The translations under genes were made by a program, and so were the position numbers. The notes under the pieces were generated by a model, which searched no databases, had not been told where the DNA came from, and saw only the letters and a program-made list of their open reading frames with translations. From NCBI GenBank assembly GCA_963585895.1, contig OY757939.1, forward strand, positions 61,906,962 to 61,970,961: 64,000 bases of DNA, read 5' to 3'. Shown in pieces: positions 56,373-64,000 of the stretch. The stretch is from Sepioteuthis lessoniana. Lineage: Eukaryota > Mollusca > Cephalopoda > Myopsida > Loliginidae. Every line of letters starts with the position of its first letter. Position 1 is the stretch's first letter.

Positions 56373-56611
56373 CAGTGGGTAGAATGTTTGCAAATGGGTC
56401 GGGAGACCTGGGTTCAATCCCAGGTCGAGTCATACCAAAGACTTAAAAAATGGTACTTGATACCTCCTTGCTTAACACTCGGCAATATAAGGTACATATC
56501 AAGGGTAAAGTGGAGCAATCTAGAGAAAGGATTTGCGCCCTACCCTACACCTCGGTGTTGTAGCTATTGAAAAGGGAGCCTTCTGGTCGCCCTCGACTAC
56601 TACTACTACTA
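56373..56611 (+). mobile_element. SINE-3 full-length with (CTA)n tail
   Basis: A box TGGGTAGAATG, B box GGGTTCAATCCC (56410-56421), 'ggtacttgatacctccttgc', 'gagccttctggtcgccctcg' and a terminal actactactact. It abuts the MITE with no spacer. Confidence 0.85.
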
Positions 56612-57175
56612 TATAAATATATATAAAGATATTTTTCCCGGTTCAACATTTAATAGCAATAAAAAGACCCACAGTTTTATTCATGATATGAAGAAAAGCT
56701 TTAAAGATTATAGGCTAGTCGACCGGCTTCGATCCTCGCTCGCCAGGGCTAAATTGAGGATAATATTTCGAAGCTTTTATTCTCATTATAAATAAAACCT
56801 TGGTTCTTTTATTGCTTGCTATCAATATATATATTAGTAAAGTTGGCAATCGTAGTCGAGGGTAACTAGAAGGCTCCCTTTTCAAAAGGTTATAAAAAAA
56901 ATTTCTAAAAAATCTAGCCGGCCACGTGCAGCACTTGATTTTGGCCGCAGTGGAGAAGGGAGAAATAATGCCAGACAATGTGGCACCAAAAAGTGATTTC
57001 CTCCTTTTTGTCAAGAACTACTAGTCTAGCACTCAGTACCAACACGGGGACTTGAACTGATCGCACGAAAAACTCAAACTAGCAGATTGGTTTCGTCACT
57101 CACTTCTTGAATGAAGCTTCCCAAGAAATAAAAATAAATGAAAGTCGACAACTGAAGTTCTACCAAGAAAATTCA
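56612..57175. other. SINE-3 3' end fragment (minus) and unassigned sequence
   Basis: 56848-56890 ('gtagtcgagggtaactagaa', 'ggctcccttttcaaaa') is the complement of the SINE-3 3' end. At ~57030-57110 'acacggggacttgaactgat' could be the complement of a B box, a weak tRNA-like signal. No gene. Confidence 0.45.
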
Positions 57176-57300
57176 AAAGGCACCTCTGGTGGTGTAATGG
57201 TTAGCAAGCTCGACTAGCCAACCTACACGAGTGAGTTCGAGTCTCATTGGGTGCCCCTTCCATATGCCCTTGTGCCACATCTAAGTAAAATGCTTAGTAA
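57176..57300 (+). mobile_element. tRNA-like SINE head
   Basis: GGCACCT (57182) can pair with GGGTGCC (57249). An A box 'tggtgtaatgg' and a B box 'gagttcgagtctc' with a good 5-bp T stem are present. The spacing in the anticodon region does not fold as a normal tRNA, and an extra base lies before the acceptor strand. I read it as a SINE head, not a functional tRNA. Confidence 0.5.
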
Positions 57301-58261
57301 ATTACTCCCAAGAAAATTCAACCGAGAATTATGCGGTAAAAAACCTTAAAGAAAACTCGAAATTTAATGAACTTTGAAACTTTTCGATAAAACAAAAAAA
57401 GAAAGAAAAATACTCAAATTCTAAGAAATTGTTTCCCGAACATTCTCTCAGATAAGTTTCCCACAAATTGAACTAAATTTTGCAACACTTTATCTTTTCT
57501 ATCCCTTTCTTTCTTATTTCTTTGTATAAAATTCCTTTTAAAAAACTTTATTGTCTGTGTTATCTTTTCGAACCAATATCCGAACGAGAAAGCTGCAGAA
57601 ATTCCTGTATAAATTTACTGTTTTAAATTACCGTTTAATGGCACCCTAAATCCCCCTAAAAACATTACCCAGTTAAATACTAAACTTGGCTTTAGTATTA
57701 TTGAAATTATTTACGGAGTCGCTAACTAGGTGCCCAGTGATTGGATGAAAAACAGCCAATCACAGGCTACCTTTTTTTTTTAGATCTTCTCCCAGCCCCT
57801 ATGAGGGCATTTCCTACGAACGCCCTTCCTCTTTTGCTTGGGTGATTCCTCTGAATCAAGACGTGCCCGCCGTTCTCTCAGTCTTCTAGACGCCAATACA
57901 CGATTGAGAGGATTTTTTCCAGCAACTGAAGCACAAGAAACAAGGCTCTATTTTCTTCAATCCAGCCAAAAGGACACAGGAAATACAAACTGTTAAAAGG
58001 ACGCCTTTTACGCATAAGTTTCCCGCAAACCAACTGTTTGCAAGGACAATATTTTCTTTCCTCTCTTTCTATGTAAATATATGTTTTTTATAACATTTTA
58101 AATTGTGTTGTGTTTCTTTCTTCTTGCCGACGTCGCAATATTGTTACCATATAAAGTTGGGAAAATCCCAATAGTATCTCTCACATTCCTACAAATTTTA
58201 CCCCCACTTCTCAAAATCATTTTATATTGCAAATTTTTATTTCTCAAATTTTTTAAAGGTA
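57301..58261. other. unassigned; loose direct repeat
   Basis: 'ataagtttcccacaaa' plus a pyrimidine-rich stretch at ~57450-57580 recurs as 'ataagtttcccgcaaa' at ~58014-58130. These could be parts of an LTR-like pair, but I find no defined ends. Confidence 0.3.
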
Positions 58262-58405
58262 CTACTCGTAGGTGTAGGGAAGTGCGCTACTCTTTTTCCT
58301 TGACTGTTCCACTTTACCCTTGATATGTATCAAGTACCACTTTTTGAGTCTTGACTCGACCTGAACCCTCGTCTCCCGGGCCATTGGCGAACATTCTACC
58401 CACGA
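58262..58405 (-). mobile_element. SINE-3, internally deleted
   Basis: 'gtaggtgtagggaagtgcgc', 'ccctt..gatatg.tatcaagtacca' and the complement of the tRNA head ('gggccattggcgaacattct') follow the SINE-3 order in reverse. The Lys/Leu-poor middle is shorter than in the 56373 copy. Confidence 0.65.
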
Positions 58406-58411
58406 AATCAG

Positions 58412-58451
58412 TATATATATATATATATACATATGAGAGAGAGAAAGAGGC

Positions 58452-58508
<57 letters not shown>
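58412..58508. repeat. (TA)n microsatellite blocks
   Basis: Three TA runs are separated by gagagagaaagaggc and a single 'cat' interruption. Confidence 0.95.
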
Positions 58509-58969
58509 TGACAGTCTCTCATAATAACTCTACACGAACACTGATGTTGAAATTTAACAGAATGGTGAGGTTAAAGGTTCTTTTGAATTGAAGCTCGCCA
58601 TGAGAAAGTTTGCGTTTTGAGTGTTTTTTTTGTTTTTTGTTTTTTTTAATTTGTTTTTTGTTTTCGTTTTTAAACGTTATTTTTCTAGTCTACTGCAGTG
58701 AAAATAATTTTAAATCTTGCGGAAAGAAATCCAATAATGCTTAAATTTTGAGCGGGTGAATTATGGGCGAAACATGCACTGATCAGGACCTCTGAGCAAA
58801 GAGAATTATTGATCCTTTTAACCCATCCCAACCTTCTATCCTTTCCATAAAGATATATACAATGTTAATCAGATATTCGTTTCTCTCCAAAAATATACAG
58901 AAATCACATTGTTCATTTCTAGTGCAACCGTAACGAATATAATTTGCGGAATATATTAATAGAGCAGTT
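58509..58969. other. dispersed-repeat sequence without gene
   Basis: 'aatggtgaggttaaaggtt' (58561) echoes 'actggtggggttaaaggtt' (37231), and 'tttgagcgggtgaa' (58747) echoes 38778, so the same older repeat lies in both places. A T/G-rich stretch fills 58620-58675. Confidence 0.5.
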
Positions 58970-59054
58970 GGTTTGGTTTCTTTGTTGAATGGCATATCAA
59001 CCGTCGTGGGTTATCTAATGTTAAAGCCATCCTTGTAAGAGGATAGTTGTGAGA
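58970..59054 (-). mobile_element. SINE-2, 3' tail (split by LTR-C)
   Basis: ggtttggtttctttgttgaa, 'tggcatatcaaccgtcgtgg' and 'taatgttaaagccatcctt' are the SINE-2 tail in reverse. The rest of the same SINE is at 59884-60030. Confidence 0.75.
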
Positions 59055-59883
59055 CTTTTGGCGAGTTGAATGTTTGTTATTGTTTTTAGGTGAAGAAATG
59101 TATTCTTGCGGGTGTATGTCATTTCCTCGCTAAGTGTTGTTGTAAAATAAAGGAGGATGAAGAAGTAAGAAGACGAAGATGCCGTTAGCTTTTACCTGAA
59201 GGTTTTTAATGGCAGCATGGAATAAAGAGTTTACGTTTATGCTGCAAGTCTCGTAGTAAGGAAAGAAGTGAACGATTTAAAGTTATGAGAGAGTGGAGAA
59301 AGCAGCGCGTGTTGTTGGACGTGCGAGGGAGATATTTTCGCCATAGTGTAGCAAAAGTCGTGTTTGCTGTTTGAGGAGAGAAACGTTGAAGTCATCGTGA
59401 GTTTGTGCTTCTGGTTGTTTCGGGGAGAAGCGTGAATGTCTTCAGAAAATGTTGCCCTGAGGTGAAGTCGCTAGGTGTCGGAGCGAGATTCGGCATAGCA
59501 GTCGACATAGCCAATTTTTTTTGGGGGGGGGGGTGACGTAAAGTTGTTCCTCTGTGTGGCGTATTGAATTCATCTAATTCATATTCAACTGGGAACCCTT
59601 GGTGTAAGAGAAATAGACGCAAGGTGTCCATAAATTAGACGGCTTCCCTCATTGTGTCCATGCTGATGCTGCTATTGAAGAGCAGACCGTAAGACGTCTT
59701 TACTGAACGAAGTTGTTCAGCCAAAGAGAAAGTGTTTTGGCGGCTTTCCCCAATTACTGCTGCCCAGAAAATTGGTTCGGAATGAATAGGATAAGTCATC
59801 CTGATTGGGTGAAATTATGCGTCGACCCTAACGGTCGAATTAAATTACGCGCCAAACAAAAATGCTAAATTCTTTCTGCTACA
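59055..59883 (-). mobile_element. LTR-C copy 4, solo, inserted in SINE-2
   Basis: The minus-strand start TGTAGCAGAAAG is complementary to 59872-59883. 'ttggcgcgtaatttaa', 'cacccaatcaggatga' and 'gcatcttcgtcttctt' follow in order, with 'acacttagcgaggaaatgac' near the end. ~829 bp with SINE-2 on both sides, as in copy 2, so it is a solo LTR-like copy. Confidence 0.75.
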
Positions 59884-60030
59884 AACTATTTAACCTATAA
59901 CTGAGGGATAAAGAGGTTTATGCCTTTTCCCCAGAGTATTAGACCAAAAGTAAACGTTATAGCGAGATTGATGTTCTAACTCACTACGAAATCGCCGTCC
60001 AGCACTTCAGTCAATAGGCCACAGGGAGTC
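59884..60030 (-). mobile_element. SINE-2, 5' part with tRNA head (split)
   Basis: The complement reads 'gtggcctattgactgaagtg' (head), 'gagttagaacatcaatctcg' (B-box region), 'cgtttacttttggtctaata' and 'ttataggttaaatag', then LTR-C. Confidence 0.7.
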
Positions 60031-60032
60031 TC

Positions 60033-60370
60033 TTCAAGACGAGAGCAGTATTAAACAAGTCCTGGCGACAACACCCCACGAGACTCCAACTATACGGACA
60101 CTTGCCCCCCATCACAAAAACTATACAAGTTCGACGAACCAGACACGCAGGACACTGCTGGAGAAGCAAGGACGAGCTCATAAGCGATGTACTCCTGTGG
60201 ACCCCCACTCATGGATGTGCAAGAGTGGGACGACCAGCACGAACTTACATACAGCAGCTATGTGAGGACACGGGTTGTAATCCTGAAGACCTGCCGGAGG
60301 CGATGAATGATAGGGAGAAATGGCGAGAGACGGTCAGGGATATCCGCGCAGGCGGCGCGACATGATGATG
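60033..60370 (+). pseudogene. RTE-like LINE, 5'-truncated C-terminal end
   Basis: An open frame from about 60039 reads RAVLNKSWRQHPTR, LYGHLPPITKTIQVRRTRHA, GHCWRSKDELISDVLLWTP, GRPARTYIQQLCEDTGC and DLPEAMNDREKWRETVRDIR, then stops and ends in a tgatgatgatga tail. The conserved block and the short TGA-type 3' repeat are typical of RTE-clade LINE ends. It is 5'-truncated at the adjoining SINE-2. There are no stops inside this fragment, so it is a fairly recent insertion. There is no ATG; the apparent start at 60102 is an internal TTG. Confidence 0.75.
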
Positions 60371-60640
60371 ATGAACAATAACACACTGAATTATTAAAAG
60401 CAACTTGAAAAATTAGAATTTTTCTTACTTGGACTTATTGGTGTTTTTGTCCTTCGAGCATTGCACAGTCCGCTCTTGAAGTATATATCTAAGTGTCGAC
60501 TCAAAGATCATCAACTTTTAGCGGGCTCATCACAATCTTTAACAAAATAAACTCCTGGTATAACTTAGATGCTAGAATGGTTCCTTTACTCTAACTAGAA
60601 TATATTTTTTTTCAAAGAAATATAATATTCTAAAAAATGA
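60371..60640. other. no gene seen
   Basis: 'caatctttaacaaaataaac' and 'gctagaatggttcctttact' match the repeat at 54335-54410. Confidence 0.5.
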
Positions 60641-60644
60641 CATC

Positions 60645-60975
60645 GATATAAGTCTTTGATACCGGCTGACCAAAGGGTAAAACTGAAGGAAAGCAAAAAG
60701 AGAGATAAGTCCCAAGACCATGCTAAAGAACTGAAAAAACAATGTAACATGGAAGTGATGGGGATACCACTTGTAAATGGCGTGCTCGGTACAGTCACCA
60801 AAGGATTGGTACAAGAACTGGGGGATTTGGATATTAAAGGACGAGTGGAGACCATCAAAACTACAGCATTGTTGAGATCGTCCAGAATACTGAGAAGAGT
60901 CCTGGTGACTTGCTGTCTCTTAGACTCTAATGGAAAAGCATCAGCTAACACTGGTGTGAAAAATCCTCAATGAGT
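60645..60975 (+). pseudogene. LINE (second family) C-terminal domain fragment
   Basis: The frame reads VIPADQRVKLKESKKRDKSQ, HAKELKKQCNMEVMGIPLV, GVLGTVTKGLVQELGDLDI and IKTTALLRSSRILRRVL, ending near 60973. The same domain recurs at 63500-63800 (GYTTFNW..., LVQGLEDLEITGRVKTIQT, LLRSARIE). It is the conserved end of an endonuclease/reverse-transcriptase LINE; I cannot assign the clade. The RT is missing. Confidence 0.65.
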
Positions 60976-60994
60976 AAAATAATAATAATATGTG

Positions 60995-61195
60995 GCACCT
61001 TAAAACTACCTTCGTGCTAGTAACACTTGGAGCCCTGTGTACGATCAAGAAAGGAGCAGATAAACACGTTAACAAGATACTTGGTAGTCCTAACCGATAG
61101 GAAATACAAAAAAAAATCGCTCTTTGCGGAACTGCTCATCTCCTTGGGAGAGTACAATCAATCTTGCTGAAAAATATCACCTTAAAAGAGGCAGA
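60995..61195 (+). pseudogene. LINE C-terminal-like fragment
   Basis: The frame LGALCTIKKGADKHVNKILG, SPNR, a stop, then EIQKKIALCGTAHLLGRVQS resembles the 'ALGT..KG...L..TALLGTAR.LR.VL' pattern of LINE C-termini, but belongs to a different copy or family from the preceding fragment. Confidence 0.4.
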
Positions 61196-61640
61196 AAAAA
61201 TAACATAAATGTTTTGAATACATATAATCATTACCTTCCTTCACCCTCGGTAAACGATTGTAAGAAACTGGAAGTAAAGCTTTGTCAAAAACGATAAAGA
61301 ATTGGAAACTATAATAAGTAGAGACACCATTGGTGATTATAGTCGGGGAACTAAGTAAAACAGTAAAACAACGAAGGACCCTTTTCGTCCGGTTCTTTTC
61401 AAGTTGGGAACACCTGAAAATTTTAATAAAAACGGGGTATATATATATATAATATATAAGTCGAATGGCCAGATAGAGGAGGGAACAAAGTAACCCCTGT
61501 ATCCAGAAGTTCCCCAAATATATTAAGAGTGGGATTGTTTAACTGCCTGCACAGAGAGGGGGGGCGATTCATAGAGATATAAATCACCTCTAGAAATTTG
61601 AGATGGAATTTATTTCTTGCCCTGTGCAAACTAATACACG
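61196..61640. other. no gene seen
   Basis: Short TA run at 61438-61450; the 111-codon minus ORF has no recognised feature. Confidence 0.4.
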
Positions 61641-61931
61641 CAGTGAGAATATACAGTCAAGAAATAGAGATGGAATTTGGTATAGAAAAATGTGCTATGC
61701 TAATAATGAAAAGCGGGAAACGACACCTGACGGATTGAATGGAACTACCAAATCAAGAACAAATTAGAACTCTCGGAGAAAAGGAAACGTACAAATACTT
61801 GGGGATCCTGGAAGCTGATTCCATCTAACAAGTGGAGATGAAAAAAAATTTTTTTTAAGTATCTCGGAAGAACGAGGAAGCTACTTGAAACCAAACTATA
61901 TAGCAGGAACCTTATAAAAGAGATAAATACC
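61641..61931 (+). pseudogene. LINE reverse transcriptase, C-terminal part (left of LTR-D)
   Basis: YSQEIEMEFGIEKCAMLIMK, SGKRHLTD.MELPNQEQIRTL, GEKETYKYLGILEADSI and, after a frameshift, ..TRKLLETKLYSRNLIKEINT follow the end of the RT palm/thumb of a LINE (FGIEKC.ML and YKYLGI motifs). The frame is cut at 61931 by LTR-D and resumes at 62711. Confidence 0.75.
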
Positions 61932-62710
61932 TGTAGGGGGACATGTTATTGGGTAGTTATGCTTAGTCCCCCAAAATTTTATGTTGAAGTTTGATATAGG
62001 TTTAGCTTATGTTTTGCTTGGAAAAAGGCACATGGATAAAGATACGTGAATGAATGAAACAAATGAGTAAAGGATATGAAACGGCGCGGACAAAAAGGAA
62101 CATTCAAAACAAGGCGACAAACAAAACAAATTTATACTCATAACAAAACATACATTGATACATTAAGAATATTGCTAATTCTACATTGTTAGTAAAATAG
62201 TCCTGTGTGTGTGTGTGTGTGTAACTAACACAACTAAACTACAGAAAAGGTTCAATAACGACAGCGTCCTCTTAAGGTTGATTACATATTTAAATGTCTA
62301 TTTCTTCTTGTGGTTTGAAACAGTCGGTTTTTCCGAGGCTGGAAAAAGTCTCTTAGTCAAAGTGTTTTGAAGAAATGAATGTCTGCGAAGCTTATCCATT
62401 TTTTTGGCTTTTTACTTCTGTTGGTGAATAAGGGAGTCACACTAGAGAGAGCGTGTTACCGCTGCAATAGAAATTGGGAAAAAAGAGAAAGAGTGTTTGA
62501 AGACGACGTATTTATAGAAAATACGTGTCTTGGAATCGGTTCCAAAAAAACGCAGGTCGAAATTTACACGCGGACGTAGTTTTACGCAGGTCACGTGGTT
62601 CTCCTGGCCAATGGTTTCCCGAGACTGATTATTTGTGTGCGTCCGCCATCTTTGTTGCGGGAACAAGTGGCATACCGCCCAAATTAAATTATAGGAGTGT
62701 AAAGTCCTAT
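61932..62710 (+). mobile_element. LTR-D copy 3, inserted in the LINE with TSD
   Basis: ATACC lies at 61927-61931 and 62711-62715 (7 bases match if the following TG is counted). The 779-bp insert starts TGTAGGGGGACATG and shares 'aaacggcgcggacaaaa', the TG run (62201-62221), 'gaggctggaaaaagtctctt', 'gacgacgtatttatagaaaa' (62501) and 'ggccaatggtttcccgagac' with the other copies. It ends at 'aaagtcctat'. Removing it restores the LINE coding sequence. Confidence 0.8.
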
Positions 62711-63800
62711 ATACCTGAGCTGTCTCCCTCGTAAGATACTCGGGACCATTCTTGAAGTGGATCAGAGAAGAACTTAAGCAGATGGACCAGTGAACAAAAA
62801 ACTAATGACTATGCATTAGGCCTTACATCCCAGAGATAACGTTAACAGACTATATGGGTCAAGAAAAGGAGGAAGAGGACTTGCCAGCATTGAAAAAAGC
62901 GTTGATGCATCGATACAACGACTCTAAGACTGCATAGAAAAGCACGGAGGAAGACTGGTTATAGCCACCTGAAACAATACTGACAACACGTGGGTCAACA
63001 GAACGGAAATAACCAGAAAAGAAAAATGGAAAGAAAAACAACTCTATTGACATTTTAAGCGACTAACAAGCAACATCTCACACGAGAAAAGGTAGCCGTG
63101 GCTATGAAAGGGAAACCTTAATAGAGGAACTGAATCTCTTCTAATAGCAAAAGAACACCATAAGGACTAATCATATCAAAGCAAGAATAGATGAGACACA
63201 ACAAAACAGCAGATGGAGGTTATGTGGTGACTGAGACGAAACGATCAATCACATAATAATCGAATGCAGCATATCAGCAGAGAAAGAGGATAAGATTAGA
63301 CATGACTGGGTGGGCAAGATGATCCACTGGGAATTGTGCAAGAATTTTAAATATGACCATACGAACAAATAATATATGTACAACTCAGATTCTCTCCTGA
63401 AGAATCTTCTGAAATTTTGAGATACAAACGGACCCCCTAATCTCGGCCAGACGACCAGACCTTGTAATAGTAAAAAAAAATATATAACCGAATTGTGGAC
63501 TTTTGTGTCCTGGCTGAGTAAAATTGAAAGAAAACAAAAAGAAAGATATGTACCTGGACCTTGCTAGAGAATTGAGAAAACTGTGAAACATAAAAGGGAT
63601 GGTTATACGACTTTTAATTGGTGCTCTTGGTACAGTCAACAAGAATTGGTCCAAGGACTGGAGGACTTGGAAATAACAGGACGAGTGAAGACCATCCAAA
63701 CTAAAGTATTACTGAGATCGGCCAGAATAGAGAAAAGTCCTAATGACTTGAAGAGACTTGCTGTCACTCAAACTCCAGGGAGAAACCATCGGCTAACGCT
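62711..63800 (+). pseudogene. LINE, post-RT region to C-terminus (right of LTR-D)
   Basis: The sequence resumes AVSLVRYSGPFLKWIREELK, then RLYGSRKGGRGLASIEKSVD, the cysteine/histidine region 'RWRLCGD.DETINHIIIECS' (63210-63270) and KEDKIRHDWVGKMIHWELC. After frameshifts the C-terminal domain follows (LVQGLEDLEITGRVKTIQT, 63650) and a (TAA)n end at 63817. C..C...H..C in LCGD..ETINHIIIEC is the zinc-knuckle-like motif common after LINE RTs. Many stops and frameshifts are present. Confidence 0.7.
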
Positions 63801-63816
63801 GTAGTGAAAAACTCGA

Positions 63817-63818
63817 TG

Positions 63819-63853
<35 letters not shown>
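63817..63853. repeat. (TAA)n microsatellite at a LINE 3' end
   Basis: ataataataata run of about 37 bases, which also separates two LINE copies. Confidence 0.9.
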
Positions 63854-63859
63854 CTGGAT

Positions 63860-64000
63860 ATGGCTACGAAGAGGAGACCCGGTGAGAGAAACTAAATTTA
63901 TTTAAATAACAGTCCAAAGAAAGGACCAATTATGTCAAAGCAAAAATCGATAATACGTGTAGTTATGTGGTGATAGAGATTAAACAGTCAATCATGTCAT
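63860..64000 (+). pseudogene. second copy of the same LINE, start of a fragment at the window edge
   Basis: 'cggtgagagaaactaaattt', 'aggaccaattatgtcaaagc' and 'agttatgtggtgatagagat' match the stretch 63105-63245 of the preceding copy (T.HIKARIDETQ..., LCGD), with frameshifts. It runs off the window. Confidence 0.6.

Noticed and set aside
57176..57255. Functional tRNA gene
   Set aside because: A and B boxes and a T stem are present, but the anticodon arm does not fold with normal spacing, and the sequence resembles the SINE heads in this window.

Overview
This window looks like repeat-rich, AT-rich nuclear DNA of an invertebrate animal. Tc1/mariner, Penelope-like, RTE-like and L1/Tx1-like elements, several tRNA-derived SINE families and long TA/TG microsatellites occur together, with no bacterial-style gene packing. 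A lophotrochozoan, perhaps a mollusc, would fit, but that is inference and the species cannot be named from the sequence. I see no complete host gene, no confident functional tRNA, no rRNA and no CRISPR. The only long convincing open frame is the first 1.24 kb: the 3' part of an uncharacterised protein with a 233-codon tandem duplication. All other coding sequence I recognise is decayed transposable-element protein.

Layout. 1-7.5 kb: the partial gene, a TA-flanked inverted-repeat element, a full-length SINE with target-site duplication (TSD), an RTE-type LINE relic and a retroposon called B here. 7.5-11.3 kb: a diverged 90-bp tandem array, with a 557-bp fold-back insertion whose two arms carry hammerhead-ribozyme-like cores around a tRNA-like centre, and a full B element with a 14-bp TSD. 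12-15.6 kb: a 56-bp minisatellite split by a 710-bp solo-LTR-like element. 15.6-26.5 kb: SINE copies, an L1/Tx1-like LINE lacking most of its reverse transcriptase, and nested LTR-like copies. 26.5-36.5 kb: SINEs, a 118-bp x5 array, a three-level nest (SINE-2 > SINE-1 > LTR-1) and an RTE relic split by another insertion. 36.5-42 kb: a mariner relic between TA tracts and two inverted B elements whose 3' tails have become tandem arrays. 42.1-51.6 kb: one 9.4-kb satellite of 42-bp units. 51.6-64 kb: a SINE-2 copy, a 900-bp mariner with near-identical inverted ends, a Tc1-like relic, a Penelope-like GIY-YIG remnant with hammerhead-like motifs, a pogo-like MITE, and several LINE 3' ends, one split by a 779-bp insertion.

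Names used here (descriptive, not database names): SINE-1 (tRNA head, tail with 'ttgtgtcacatcctgcc'), SINE-2 (tRNA head, tail 'ggttgatatgccat...aaccaaacc'), SINE-3 (tRNA head, tail 'gcgccctcccctacacctc'), B (0.5-1.1 kb retroposon sharing the SINE-2 tail), LTR-1, LTR-C, LTR-D, LTR-E (LTR-like insertions starting TGT). The region reads as a record of layered insertions, and several layers can be dated relative to each other from interrupted repeats and TSDs.
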